A stretch of 27,120 nt of DNA from a virus. The position numbers were made by a program, and so were the translations under genes. Under the pieces are notes generated by a model. The model searched no databases. It saw only the letters and a list, made by a program, of their open reading frames with translations, and was not told the DNA's origin. Every line of letters begins with the position of its first letter. The stretch's first letter is position 1. The stretch spans positions 1-27,120 of IMG/VR virus record IMGVR_UViG_3300030099_002117, one strand, 5' to 3'. This document shows, in pieces, positions 4,629 through 11,658 of this stretch.

Positions 4629-5112
4629 GACGCACCTTTTCAAAATTTGCATCTCCAAAAGATTTTGTAAGACTTTCTTTAATTTGCATCAAATCAGTAG
4701 GTATAATTCTAAATAATTCTTGCATGCTAAAAAAGACTGCATCAGCATCTAAATTATAATTTTTTATCATACTTGGCTTTTCATCATCATAATCGCACAC
4801 TAAAGCATATTTGCCTTGATCATAATCATAACATCTAATTTGCGGTTCAAGTGCGGAATACCCATTTGCCTTAATGCAATCTTCTAAAGTTTCATAAGCA
4901 CGATACATCATATCCAACATTTGCATTTGCCTTTTTCTTTGATCTTCTTGTAAAGATTTTCTGTATAACATTTTTGCCTTTTCAAATTTTATTTCCATAT
5001 CTACGCCAACCATTTTATATATTCGTTTCATACAACCATATTTGCATATAAAATTTGCTTCAAACTCTCTAAGCTCTCTTAATTCCTTTTTAAATTCTTT
5101 ACACAGTTTCAT
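4618..5112 (-). CDS. Hypothetical early protein, helical
   Basis: This is a 164-residue protein beginning MKLCKEFKKELRELREFEAN. The first 85 residues are strongly charged and helical, with heptad-like spacing (likely coiled coil). The C-terminal half is a compact acidic domain (YDYDQGKYALVCDYDDEKPS...). No family recognised. It is the first gene after the dyad-rich control region at 5113-5224, so it probably has its own promoter. The gene contains at least nine ATTTGC cores on the non-coding strand, read in all three frames, so the motif is selected at DNA level rather than by codon use. It overlaps the PP-loop gene by about 11 nt. Confidence 0.78.
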   Translation of the reverse strand: MKLCKEFKKELRELREFEANFICKYGCMKRIYKMVGVDMEIKFEKAKMLYRKSLQEDQRKRQMQMLDMMYRAYETLEDCIKANGYSALEPQIRCYDYDQGKYALVCDYDDEKPSMIKNYNLDADAVFFSMQELFRIIPTDLMQIKESLTKSFGDANFEKVRLVK

Positions 5113-5224
5113 ACAAAATTTTACATAAGAAGTGTGTGTAGTGTGTAGTCCTACGGACTACTACACACACAACACACTTGATATAATGTGTGTTACACAC
5201 TTAACACAAAAGTTTACACAGTTT
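5113..5224 (-). promoter_or_regulatory. Dyad-rich promoter/operator region
   Basis: This GT/CA-rich 112-bp spacer lies inside the early operon. It holds a 7-bp hairpin with 3-nt loop (GTAGTCC 5145-5151, GGACTAC 5155-5161) and an operator-like dyad GTGTGT-T-ACACAC (5188-5200). It also has ACACAC/GTGTGT arms around an AT core (5172-5177, 5188-5193). Read leftward, TTGTGT (complement of 5204-5209) and TTATAT (complement of 5181-5186) are 17 bp apart. That makes a candidate promoter for the 164-residue gene, with the dyad inside its spacer, an arrangement typical of repressor control. Confidence 0.6.
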
Positions 5225-7177
5225 TTAATCTTCATAAGGTTTCATTTCAACTAATCTATATCCTTCTTTCCTATCGCTATCTTTGTCTCTTTTTGCGTGG
5301 ACTATAACATTTTGTGCTTCTAATCTTCTAAAAGAATTGTCAATTTTATATTTAGTTAATTTTTCGCCAGTAGATAAAGAGCTAGTGTGTGGCTCTAATC
5401 TACTCCAAGTAAACCAAACATCTTCTTTACTCATAACATACATAAGATTTACCAATTTTTTATCTATACCTTTTAAATATGCTTTATTATCAAATTCTTC
5501 AAAATTATGATTATCATCATCATCTAACTCAATCAATAACCCAGAAGTCATCTCTAACCCAGCACCAATCAGATTTTCTTCATGAAACTTAAATCTTTTC
5601 TTTGTCATTCCCATGCCATCTTTGTTTTTTGTTTGCTCAAAGTTTACATACATAATTCCATCATCATCTTTTCTCTTAACTTTAAACTCACCATCTATAC
5701 TTGCATCAAGAACAGAAGAACCTCTAGCCCTGTTAAGATTACCTCTACCTGTATGATGTACCAATAAAACAGCGCATTGATAATCATGTATCAGCGCATC
5801 TGCGGCTTTGACAAACTTATTTACTTCTTGAGCCGAATTTTCATCGCCTGAAAACGATCTCTGAAATGTATCAAATATAATCAAACCAATATCTCCAGAC
5901 TGTTCTTTTATAAGATTTATCTCATCTTCAAGCTTTTTATATTCATCTTCCTCATTTATTCTTGCACCTCTGTTTGATAAAAACATTTGTGCATCTTGCA
6001 ATTTAGTATTTGCCTTCTTTTCTTCATCAGTAAAAAACAGCTTATGACCATAACTACTTTGATGAAATGCTAAAAGTCTCTTACGCATACCTGATAGACC
6101 TTCTCCTGCTAAATAAATAACATTTGACCTATTTGCCTTACATCCATAAAATTCTGTACCAGAAGCAACAGCACAAGCCATAGCTATAGCAATAAATGAT
6201 TTGCCTGATTTTGGCTCACCAAATACAGTAATCAGCTTTTCTTGTTCAAAGCAACCTTCTATTAACCATTTAGGATTTTCTACATTTAATATTGCTTCTT
6301 TTACTGTTTGAAATCTTAATGAGCCTCTTGGTATTTTTTGCTCTTGCTTATTAATAAAAAGCACAAGTTCTTCTGGTGTCTTAAAATAATTGCTTTGAAG
6401 TGCATCGTATAGATCATCCTTTTCAGCAAAGTCTTTTGGTGGCTCAACTACCTTAACTTTGCATTTTTGCCTTCTAAGATGATCCGATAAGTCATTTGCA
6501 CATTTCTTGCCAGCTTCATCATTATCAGGAAAAATAATAACCTCTCTACCTTCTATAGGACTCCAATCGGCTTTTTGCCATGCATTTACGCCACCATGCC
6601 AAGTTACAGAGTCGCCTTGCCATATCTTCTCAGAGGCAATTGTAGCTTTCTCTCCTTCATTTATTAAGATAGGCTTATCTGGGTATTGGTTTTTAAAATA
6701 AATTGGCAGCAAGCCATTTGGTCGCTTCATACACCATTTACCATCGATCATCTTAGTAAATGGTGCATATTTTTGCTTTATTTTATGATTTTCAGGGAAA
6801 CGCATAACTACAAAGTCTGGCGAATATCTCAGTGATATAATGGCTTCACTTTGTAGTTTGTGCATTTCTGCATTAGAAATTGACTTAGCACCAACAGAAG
6901 GAGGTTTCACTACGAAGGGTTGTGGTGCTAAGTCATAACCGCATAGGTTGAGTATATCGTTGACTTCCCTACTTTCTCTTTTTATCAAGTCTACTATACC
7001 ACCACCTTCGTCATTTTCAAAGTCAAACCAAGTAGCATTACCTATACTAACTACTAGCGAACCTTTATTGCCATAACGCCATTCATCGCCTTTCTTGACT
7101 TTTGGCTCGCCTAGTAGCTCTAAGACAACTTGTGGTGCGATTTGCACCCAATCAACATTAGAAGGGTAAGTCGTCAT
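5225..7177 (-). CDS. Replicative primase-helicase (TOPRIM + RecA-like ATPase)
   Basis: This 650-residue protein joins a primase half to a RepA/AAA_25-type hexameric helicase half. The N-terminus (residues 30-65, with WFDFENDEGGGIVDLI) resembles the DNA-binding start of phage/plasmid primases. The TOPRIM domain has NEGEKA (catalytic E174) and FPDNDEAG (D218/D220). Walker A is GEPKSGKS (320-327), Walker B GLIIFD (D436), and the downstream VHHTGRG (about 473-479) is the usual sensor motif. The C-terminal 100 residues are probably a winged helix. It should unwind the fork and make primers. Its start lies inside the acidic tail of the SSB-like gene (20-nt overlap). No polymerase gene is seen, so a host enzyme may be used, or the gene is outside the window. 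Confidence 0.93.
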   Translation of the reverse strand: MTTYPSNVDWVQIAPQVVLELLGEPKVKKGDEWRYGNKGSLVVSIGNATWFDFENDEGGGIVDLIKRESREVNDILNLCGYDLAPQPFVVKPPSVGAKSISNAEMHKLQSEAIISLRYSPDFVVMRFPENHKIKQKYAPFTKMIDGKWCMKRPNGLLPIYFKNQYPDKPILINEGEKATIASEKIWQGDSVTWHGGVNAWQKADWSPIEGREVIIFPDNDEAGKKCANDLSDHLRRQKCKVKVVEPPKDFAEKDDLYDALQSNYFKTPEELVLFINKQEQKIPRGSLRFQTVKEAILNVENPKWLIEGCFEQEKLITVFGEPKSGKSFIAIAMACAVASGTEFYGCKANRSNVIYLAGEGLSGMRKRLLAFHQSSYGHKLFFTDEEKKANTKLQDAQMFLSNRGARINEEDEYKKLEDEINLIKEQSGDIGLIIFDTFQRSFSGDENSAQEVNKFVKAADALIHDYQCAVLLVHHTGRGNLNRARGSSVLDASIDGEFKVKRKDDDGIMYVNFEQTKNKDGMGMTKKRFKFHEENLIGAGLEMTSGLLIELDDDDNHNFEEFDNKAYLKGIDKKLVNLMYVMSKEDVWFTWSRLEPHTSSLSTGEKLTKYKIDNSFRRLEAQNVIVHAKRDKDSDRKEGYRLVEMKPYED

Positions 7178-7733
7178 CTGTTAGCCCATCTACTGTACCT
7201 TGTTGTGTCTGATCACCAACATCGACATTGTTTGCCCACTCAGGTATTACAAACTCAGACTTTCTTGGTTTAAAACCAACAAAATCAAAATTTATCTCAG
7301 CAGTTTTACCTAACCCAACCTGTATTGATTTTGCATCAACATATTTAAAAGTTGGCAGGTTTGGCTCTTTACCATCTTTTTCATGCCAAAAAGCAGCTAA
7401 CATTTTATTAAAGGCAGAAGTTTCACAATAGCTAAATCTTTGCCAAAGTAAAGGTCTATCTGTGCCATCGGTATAAAGCCATGTAGACATAGCTCTTTTA
7501 TAGGTTTCATCAGGTCTTACCCCAACTACCCCAAATTTATCATCCCATACAAAATCAAATCCAGATGTAGGCACATAAGCACCCCAGCCAGATTGAAAAG
7601 TTGCAGGATCAAGTTGTAGATATTCAAATTTAACATTCTCATCACCTACATAGAATTTAAGCTCCCCAGCTTTAAATGAAAGGAATGATGTAGTAGAGTC
7701 ACCACTACTCATTCCGCCTAATATATCAACCAT
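7158..7733 (-). CDS. Single-stranded-DNA-binding-like protein
   Basis: This is a 191-residue protein ending in an acidic tip, TDDDLPF, nearly identical to the DDDIPF tail by which bacterial SSB recruits partner proteins. The body is rich in aromatic and beta-type segments (LKFYVGDENVKFEYLQLD, GFDFVWDDKFGVVG). This fits an OB-fold phage SSB, although it is not a close match to the bacterial family. The neighbour is the primase-helicase, whose ATG lies within the GATGACGAC coding for the final Asp residues, so the two are translationally coupled. The ribosome binding site (AGGAGAG) is well placed before the ATG. Confidence 0.85.
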   Translation of the reverse strand: MVDILGGMSSGDSTTSFLSFKAGELKFYVGDENVKFEYLQLDPATFQSGWGAYVPTSGFDFVWDDKFGVVGVRPDETYKRAMSTWLYTDGTDRPLLWQRFSYCETSAFNKMLAAFWHEKDGKEPNLPTFKYVDAKSIQVGLGKTAEINFDFVGFKPRKSEFVIPEWANNVDVGDQTQQGTVDGLTDDDLPF

Positions 7734-7749
7734 AATACTCTCCTATTGG

Positions 7750-7956
7750 TTAATGTATAGATAACTTACCTATACTATCTAAATACTCAACTTCAAGTCT
7801 AAGATAGTTCCTCTCCTTGAAGTCACTAAAAGTCTCGTCATTAGCTATTCCTAGCAATGACAAAACAACATTGACCTGTTCAAATTGAACACGACAAAAA
7901 TCTTCAAAATCCTCTTCATAAATTATATTCACTAGCATATCGTAATACTTTTTCAC
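7750..7956 (-). CDS. Small acidic hypothetical protein
   Basis: This protein has up to 68 residues (MKKYYDMLVNIIYEEDFEDFC...). The start is uncertain: the listed start is a GTG at 7956, and an ATG at 7938 would give 62 residues. Both lie inside the end of the upstream nuclease gene and neither has a clear ribosome binding site. It is acidic and helical, with no recognised family. It ends 16 bp before the SSB-like start. Confidence 0.6.
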   Translation of the reverse strand: MKKYYDMLVNIIYEEDFEDFCRVQFEQVNVVLSLLGIANDETFSDFKERNYLRLEVEYLDSIGKLSIH

Positions 7957-8338
7957 GATCTTTGCACAAGCTGTCTAAAGTGCTTAGATAAACAGCTTCA
8001 TTATTACCTTTATCTTTACCAGTCATTAAATAAATTGGCACAAGTGTTTGTATGGGTCGCCTATCATATTTAAAAATTAAGATAGGTATGTATTTGTCTT
8101 TTGCGGCTACGCACACTTGATTCCACCATTCTTGTTTATAAACAGACTTTTCTGTGCCAGCATATCTTTTGCACTCAATAGCAAAGTTATCCCAATAAAT
8201 GTCTGCTTGTCCTTTATATTGTGTTTGATCTAAATTTCTTTTAACTCTATCTTTTGATCCCACAGACTTTAGATAATGATTAATGCAAGAAACTATACGC
8301 CTTTCAAAGTTATGACCTTTAGCCCTACTATTCACCAT
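7916..8338 (-). CDS. PD-(D/E)XK nuclease, Holliday-junction-resolvase-like
   Basis: This is a 140-residue protein with the full nuclease signature: E12 in GHNFERRI, D46 in GQADIYWD, and E55-x-K57 in FAIECKRY. Next come an aromatic WWNQV helix and a conserved beta strand (YIPILIFKYDRR). Size and motif spacing fit archaeal Hjc/phage resolvases and related structure-specific endonucleases. It should cut branched or recombining DNA using Mg2+. It lies between replication and recombination genes, which agrees. Its start overlaps the stop of a tiny membrane-protein gene. Confidence 0.86.
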   Translation of the reverse strand: MVNSRAKGHNFERRIVSCINHYLKSVGSKDRVKRNLDQTQYKGQADIYWDNFAIECKRYAGTEKSVYKQEWWNQVCVAAKDKYIPILIFKYDRRPIQTLVPIYLMTGKDKGNNEAVYLSTLDSLCKDREKVLRYASEYNL

Positions 8339-8423
8339 CTTTATAATCTAAGTAAAAGATATAACCTACACTTATAATTATGATAATAGCAACACCTAAA
8401 AATATGTAATTACTTACTATCAT
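8328..8423 (-). CDS. Tiny single-pass membrane protein
   Basis: This is a 31-residue reading frame (MIVSNYIFLGVAIII..., ending YLDYKDGE). It is almost entirely one transmembrane segment with a charged C-terminus. A GGAGG lies 10-11 nt upstream, and its stop overlaps the next start by 11 nt. Both fit coupled translation. No family recognised. Short hydrophobic frames do arise by chance in AT-rich DNA, hence moderate confidence. Confidence 0.45.
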   Translation of the reverse strand: MIVSNYIFLGVAIIIIISVGYIFYLDYKDGE

Positions 8424-8514
8424 TATCCATCATCCTCCTCTCTTGCTTTTCTAACGACCTCTCACAACATCTGTCAATTTTGTTTGATATATAATTAAGC
8501 AACTTAAACAACAT
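8410..8514 (-). CDS. Tiny hypothetical protein
   Basis: This is a 34-residue frame (MLFKLLNYISNKIDRCCERS...) that fills the gap between two genes. It overlaps the preceding stop by 11 nt and the following start by 14 nt. It is basic and helical, with no recognised family and only a weak ribosome binding site. Support is mainly positional. Confidence 0.35.
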   Translation of the reverse strand: MLFKLLNYISNKIDRCCERSLEKQERRMMDNDSK

Positions 8515-8686
8515 ATTCTTCTACAGTTTTTTTTCGCTTATCATCAAACTCTATAACTCTTCTGCCTGATCTATAGCCTGTAGTTATCTGACCATTTTTG
8601 CCTTCAATAAAAGTTATTTCATTATCATGCCTTTCTTTTCTCAGCTCTAATCTTCTTTTAATTACTTTATCTGTATGCTCAGTCAT
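8504..8686 (-). CDS. Small basic hypothetical protein
   Basis: This is a 60-residue protein (MTEHTDKVIKRRLELRKERHDNE...). The start is placed at ATG 8686, whose ATGACTGA overlaps the stop of the preceding ribbon-helix-helix-like gene, rather than the in-frame start at 8698. It has a charged N-terminal helix followed by a short beta region (ITTGYRSGRRVIEF). This build is seen in small phage proteins that bind head or DNA components, but no family is assigned. Confidence 0.65.
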   Translation of the reverse strand: MTEHTDKVIKRRLELRKERHDNEITFIEGKNGQITTGYRSGRRVIEFDDKRKKTVEEYVV

Positions 8687-8837
8687 TATTATTACCATGA
8701 GAAATTATGCCAAGCTTTATCAACATTTCTGTTGCTCTACCAATGTCAGTTCTATTAGTTGCAGCAAATACATTGATCGCATGGTGCATATCTTCTGATA
8801 CCCATAATGCTTTTTTTGTTGCTTTCTTTTCTTCCAT
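8679..8837 (-). CDS. Small ribbon-helix-helix-like protein
   Basis: This is a 52-residue protein (MEEKKATKKALWVSEDMHHAIN...). A lysine-rich start leads into a short strand (KALWVS). Two helices follow (EDMHHAINVFAATN and IGRATEMLIKLG) in the layout of Arc/CopG-type ribbon-helix-helix DNA-binding proteins. GGAGAG lies 9 nt upstream of the ATG. It is likely a dimeric repressor or accessory factor of the early operon, inferred from fold pattern only. The stop overlaps the next ATG by 8 nt. Confidence 0.65.
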   Translation of the reverse strand: MEEKKATKKALWVSEDMHHAINVFAATNRTDIGRATEMLIKLGIISHGNNND

Positions 8838-8928
8838 TTTATTTACTCTCCGTTATCAATATTATTATTTAATTAGTTTATAATCAAGTAAGGGCAAAAG
8901 GTAATACTCTCCAAAACCAATACTCTCA

Positions 8929-9882
8929 TTACTTTTTTGCCCTTTTAACTGTTATCGTTTTCCTTCTGATACTATAAGCATCACTAGCAGGTATAACCCT
9001 TTCTGGTTTAGCTTTATAGTTAATCATTCCCCAAGAAACGATATATTCCTCATTGACTGCTTTACTGGCATTACCCATATCGCCCATGATTTGTGACTGG
9101 TGGTAATCCACCTGTTTTTCTAATTCCTTAATCTTTTGCTTCAAATCTAAATATTGTTCTATGTGAAAGCTATCTTTTATCTCCACCACAGCTTCTTGAT
9201 CTGCTTCTTGGTTCATAACATAAGCATCTCTGCTGACCTGTGGTGTAAAGTAATCTTTCTCTTTAATCCTACGATCAAAGTCTAAAACCTTTTCTGCTAA
9301 CTGTTCTTCAAACTGATAGTCTCTACGATACACAAACACTCTTAGGTCTGTTGACTCAAACAAGATTATTAACACACCAAAGTCACATTGCGTTGTCGAC
9401 ATAGCAGCTTTTAACTGCATTACTCCTAACCAATTGGGCGGTGTATCTGTTGCTCTAACAGAGGTGCATTTAACTTCTATTGGGCATTTGCCATGAACAA
9501 CAATCTTAGTGCCATTTGGAATATAGATACCTAAGTCAGGGTTATTCTCAATAACTAAGTTGTGAGCTTCCGCCATGCCATCCAATGATCCCTCTAATGG
9601 TAATAAAGGATGCTCAACTTTTTCTGTGATTTGTGATTGTACATTTATAAGTCCAAGTCTACGACATCCCTCAGTCATTACTACATTCTCCAAAACAGAA
9701 CCAGTAAGTTGACGATTGGTTTGTGGAGTTCTTATATCCACACCTTCGCTTGCTCTAATACAGTTGTGTAAAGCTTCTTGTTTGGTTTGAAAATGACCCT
9801 CATCAAATATACAAGGCACTAAAGAGTGTGATGCTTTATCATCTCTAGTTATTTTAGATATAACTTTTTCGTATGCTGTCAT
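8929..9882 (-). CDS. YqaJ / lambda-exonuclease-like recombination nuclease
   Basis: This is a 317-residue protein with the PD-(D/E)XK core of viral recombinase nucleases: GSVLENVV (E65), GSLDGMAEA (D101), PIEVKCT (E136-x-K138), then WLGVMQLKAAM (Q156). These are the YqaJ-family motifs. It should resect 5' ends of double-stranded DNA to make single strands for annealing. The C-terminal 100 residues hold a coiled coil (about 235-260, LKQKIKELEKQVDYHQSQI) and a basic tail. No annealase of the Bet/RecT type is recognised in the window. The ATG overlaps the preceding stop (ATGA). The frame ends AAA-AAG-TAA. Confidence 0.9.
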   Translation of the reverse strand: MTAYEKVISKITRDDKASHSLVPCIFDEGHFQTKQEALHNCIRASEGVDIRTPQTNRQLTGSVLENVVMTEGCRRLGLINVQSQITEKVEHPLLPLEGSLDGMAEAHNLVIENNPDLGIYIPNGTKIVVHGKCPIEVKCTSVRATDTPPNWLGVMQLKAAMSTTQCDFGVLIILFESTDLRVFVYRRDYQFEEQLAEKVLDFDRRIKEKDYFTPQVSRDAYVMNQEADQEAVVEIKDSFHIEQYLDLKQKIKELEKQVDYHQSQIMGDMGNASKAVNEEYIVSWGMINYKAKPERVIPASDAYSIRRKTITVKRAKK

Positions 9883-10058
9883 TTAATTATGCTTTCAAGT
9901 TCGCTTATTGACTCTCTTACCAAATATGTAGTTGGCTTGATGCCAACCTCAACACAGGTATCGCCAGTAATAAAATCTTTGTAATAAGAACCAAAAGATC
10001 GTAATGGAGCGCATAAAGTGCCGCCACCAATAATATTCAATTTAATTAGCTTTTCCAT
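9879..10058 (-). CDS. Small hypothetical protein
   Basis: This is a 59-residue protein (MEKLIKLNIIGGGTLCAPLR...), preceded by a strong ribosome binding site (AAGGAGGG) 8 nt before the ATG. It contains a glycine-rich turn and a small beta/alpha build, with no known motif. It is coupled to the exonuclease gene by an ATGA overlap and starts directly after the stop of the 94-residue gene (10059). Confidence 0.72.
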   Translation of the reverse strand: MEKLIKLNIIGGGTLCAPLRSFGSYYKDFITGDTCVEVGIKPTTYLVRESISELESIIK

Positions 10059-10343
10059 TTACTTACCCTCCTTTTTATTTTTCCAAATTATAAATTGTCC
10101 TAGCAGAGAACATCCTGTGCCTTCAACAGTAAAATCTTTTGTAGCCTTAAGATAATCTATTGGCACATTATAATCTTTCCAAACATTAATATAATTCTTT
10201 GATGTATCTAAAGCACTAACATCACATGTTTTTCTATTAACCTTTTGTATAACAACAGGCACTTTTTTAATATTTACGCACCCATACTTATCTCTCCAAT
10301 CAAAGAAATATGCTGTATCACCTTTTTTAAATGTAGTTTCCAT
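10059..10343 (-). CDS. Hypothetical protein, first gene of the leftward early operon
   Basis: This is a 94-residue protein beginning METTFKKGDTAYFFDW. The ATG at 10343 is chosen because TAAGGAGGT lies just upstream. A longer reading from 10382 would begin within the promoter. The N-terminal FKKGDTAYFFDWRDKYG...KVPVVIQKVN pattern suggests an SH3-like small beta barrel, but no family is named. It is the first gene behind the strong promoter at 10374-10401, so it is probably expressed early and strongly. Confidence 0.72.
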   Translation of the reverse strand: METTFKKGDTAYFFDWRDKYGCVNIKKVPVVIQKVNRKTCDVSALDTSKNYINVWKDYNVPIDYLKATKDFTVEGTGCSLLGQFIIWKNKKEGK

Positions 10344-10373
10344 GTTTACCTCCTTACTGTTAAACATACCTAT

Positions 10374-10401
10374 ATTATACATGAATATATAAATGTGTCA
10401 A
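10374..10401 (-). promoter_or_regulatory. Strong sigma70-type early promoter (leftward)
   Basis: On the lower strand a perfect TTGACA (complement of 10396-10401) and a perfect TATAAT (complement of 10374-10379) are 16 bp apart, about 30 bp before the start at 10343. It begins only 3 bp after the last codon region of the late operon (stop at 10405-10407). It divides the late genes from the early genes. Confidence 0.9.
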
Positions 10402-10404
10402 TAA

Positions 10405-10854
10405 TTATTTAAACAATGGATTTAGGACTGGTATTTGATTTAGTTGATTAAGGCATTCTTGAAAAGAGTCAAGCTCCATAGTGTCAGTAATTATATTTTT
10501 GTTAAAAGTAAAATAGTTTTGCGAAGAAGTATTTGCTTGAAAAAAGATACGCTTATGATCCTTGTTAAAAAAAACAAAAGCTAAAATATCAGTATGATAA
10601 TTTTTATAAACATTTGACATACTTCTAGATGGCTCACTAGCAAAAACATATTTGCCCTCTTTAGTTTCCCTTCGGCTTTTAACTTGTACTGTATATTTTG
10701 CATTTGATAACTCACACATTATGTCTGCTGGATGTTTGTCTTGTGTAGGATAAACGAAGTCGCAGTATTCAGTTAAGAAGGTTTGGACAACTAATTCACC
10801 CAAAGCTCCTAATCGTGAATTACTTTGATAATCTTCCGTTGTCTTGTTGCCCAT
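10405..10854 (-). CDS. PD-(D/E)XK nuclease with QxK variant (PDDEXK_5 / I-Ssp6803I-like)
   Basis: This is a 149-residue protein. Motifs are GALGELVVQTFL (E20), HPADIMCEL (D44) and YTVQVKSR (Q57-x-K59). Glutamine in place of the usual acidic residue in the third motif is typical of the I-Ssp6803I-like family of freestanding or intron-associated nucleases. It may be a homing-type or recombination nuclease. It sits at the end of the late operon after the lysozyme, with a 35-nt overlap, and not within a split gene. A genuine regulatory or repair role is equally possible. Confidence 0.72.
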   Translation of the reverse strand: MGNKTTEDYQSNSRLGALGELVVQTFLTEYCDFVYPTQDKHPADIMCELSNAKYTVQVKSRRETKEGKYVFASEPSRSMSNVYKNYHTDILAFVFFNKDHKRIFFQANTSSQNYFTFNKNIITDTMELDSFQECLNQLNQIPVLNPLFK

Positions 10855-11266
10855 TCTGGCACAAAGAAAGTTGGCGTGAGTTATACAAACATCTGCTAGG
10901 AGTTTGCGTATAGTATTTGCTGTTAAGTATTTCTTCTGATGCTTCTAGCCACATACCAAGCTTCATTAAAGCAATGGTCTTACGAAAGCCTAAGAAGCCT
11001 TGTAAGCCCATTTGGAATGACATATCTATTGCTACCATTCTGGCTCTCTTTGGAAAGGCTCTCCATCCTTGTAAGTGCTTATCTAAACCTTTTAACACTT
11101 TATCTATGTCATTATTAAGTAGATACATAGCTTCATCTTCTGATATTCCATTCTTATCTAAACAACGACCTACGCCAATTGTGTCATAACCCAAACTATC
11201 TTTGTAAACTTGCAGCACCAAGCCCTCATGCTTTATCAACATGTCTTGTATTTGTTTTTTATCCAT
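10820..11266 (-). CDS. Endolysin, T4-type lysozyme (GH24)
   Basis: This is a 148-residue glycoside hydrolase family 24 protein. E14 (HEGL), D23 (YKDSLG) and T29 (YDTIGVG) reproduce the T4 lysozyme catalytic triad spacing of E11/D20/T26. MSFQMGLQGFLGF and the QTPSR near the C-terminus are also family landmarks. It cleaves peptidoglycan at the end of infection. It has no signal peptide, so release needs the holin encoded just upstream, with which it overlaps by 8 nt. The C-terminal 20 residues are diverged from T4. They overlap the next gene. Confidence 0.93.
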   Translation of the reverse strand: MDKKQIQDMLIKHEGLVLQVYKDSLGYDTIGVGRCLDKNGISEDEAMYLLNNDIDKVLKGLDKHLQGWRAFPKRARMVAIDMSFQMGLQGFLGFRKTIALMKLGMWLEASEEILNSKYYTQTPSRCLYNSRQLSLCQNGQQDNGRLSK

Positions 11267-11657
11267 CTTTTAAGCTATTTCTAGCTACACCTTTAAACTT
11301 CTCAAAACTTCTATAACCACCTAATCCAAGCAACGCTAGAGTAAGTGATAATAAACCTTCTGTTTCTATTACAGGCAATGTTGCTGTTGATCCACTAGCA
11401 ACAATTAACCAAGATAGAAATGGTGCTAAAAAGAATGACCAAAAAAGACCTAAACAGCAAACCCACATAATCGCAGGTCTAGCACCTGATACAAATAAAG
11501 AAGCGTGCTTGGCTTGTTCTTTATTAACTTCTATTTGCGCCATATTGGCTTTATGCAGTTCTTGATTTAATTCGTGTTGTAGCTTTAATTTTAAATCTTT
11601 ATCAGCAACAAATTTATCCAATATTCTTGTTATCGGATCAATTAATTTATCAATCAT
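11259..11657 (-). CDS. Holin, GTA_holin_3TM-like
   Basis: This is a 132-residue membrane protein. An amphipathic helical N-terminus (DPITRILDKFVADKDLKLKL...) is followed by SGARPAIMWVC, which starts the hydrophobic region. That region spans about residues 61-88, room for one long or two short segments, and another segment lies at 101-117. The GARP-I-W motif after a helical leader is typical of the three-TM holin family also found in gene transfer agents. It forms the inner-membrane lesion that lets the lysozyme reach the wall. The gene order holin-lysozyme supports this. Confidence 0.85.
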   Translation of the reverse strand: MIDKLIDPITRILDKFVADKDLKLKLQHELNQELHKANMAQIEVNKEQAKHASLFVSGARPAIMWVCCLGLFWSFFLAPFLSWLIVASGSTATLPVIETEGLLSLTLALLGLGGYRSFEKFKGVARNSLKDG

Positions 11658-11658
11658 A

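Noticed and set aside
4250-6040. Further hammerhead cores (TCATCAG on the upper strand near 4264 and 6027)
   Set aside because: The TTTC partner lies directly or almost directly beside TCATCAG, leaving no room for stem II. No matching stems I/III were seen.
8870-8928. 18-codon frame directly after the exonuclease stop (ATG overlapping TAA)
   Set aside because: No ribosome binding site and no recognisable features; kept only as a possible frameshift extension in the findings.
10820-10900. Frameshift at the end of the lysozyme gene
   Set aside because: The C-terminus differs from T4 lysozyme, but QTPSR followed by an N-S-R-Q-L helix is an acceptable variant and the length is normal.
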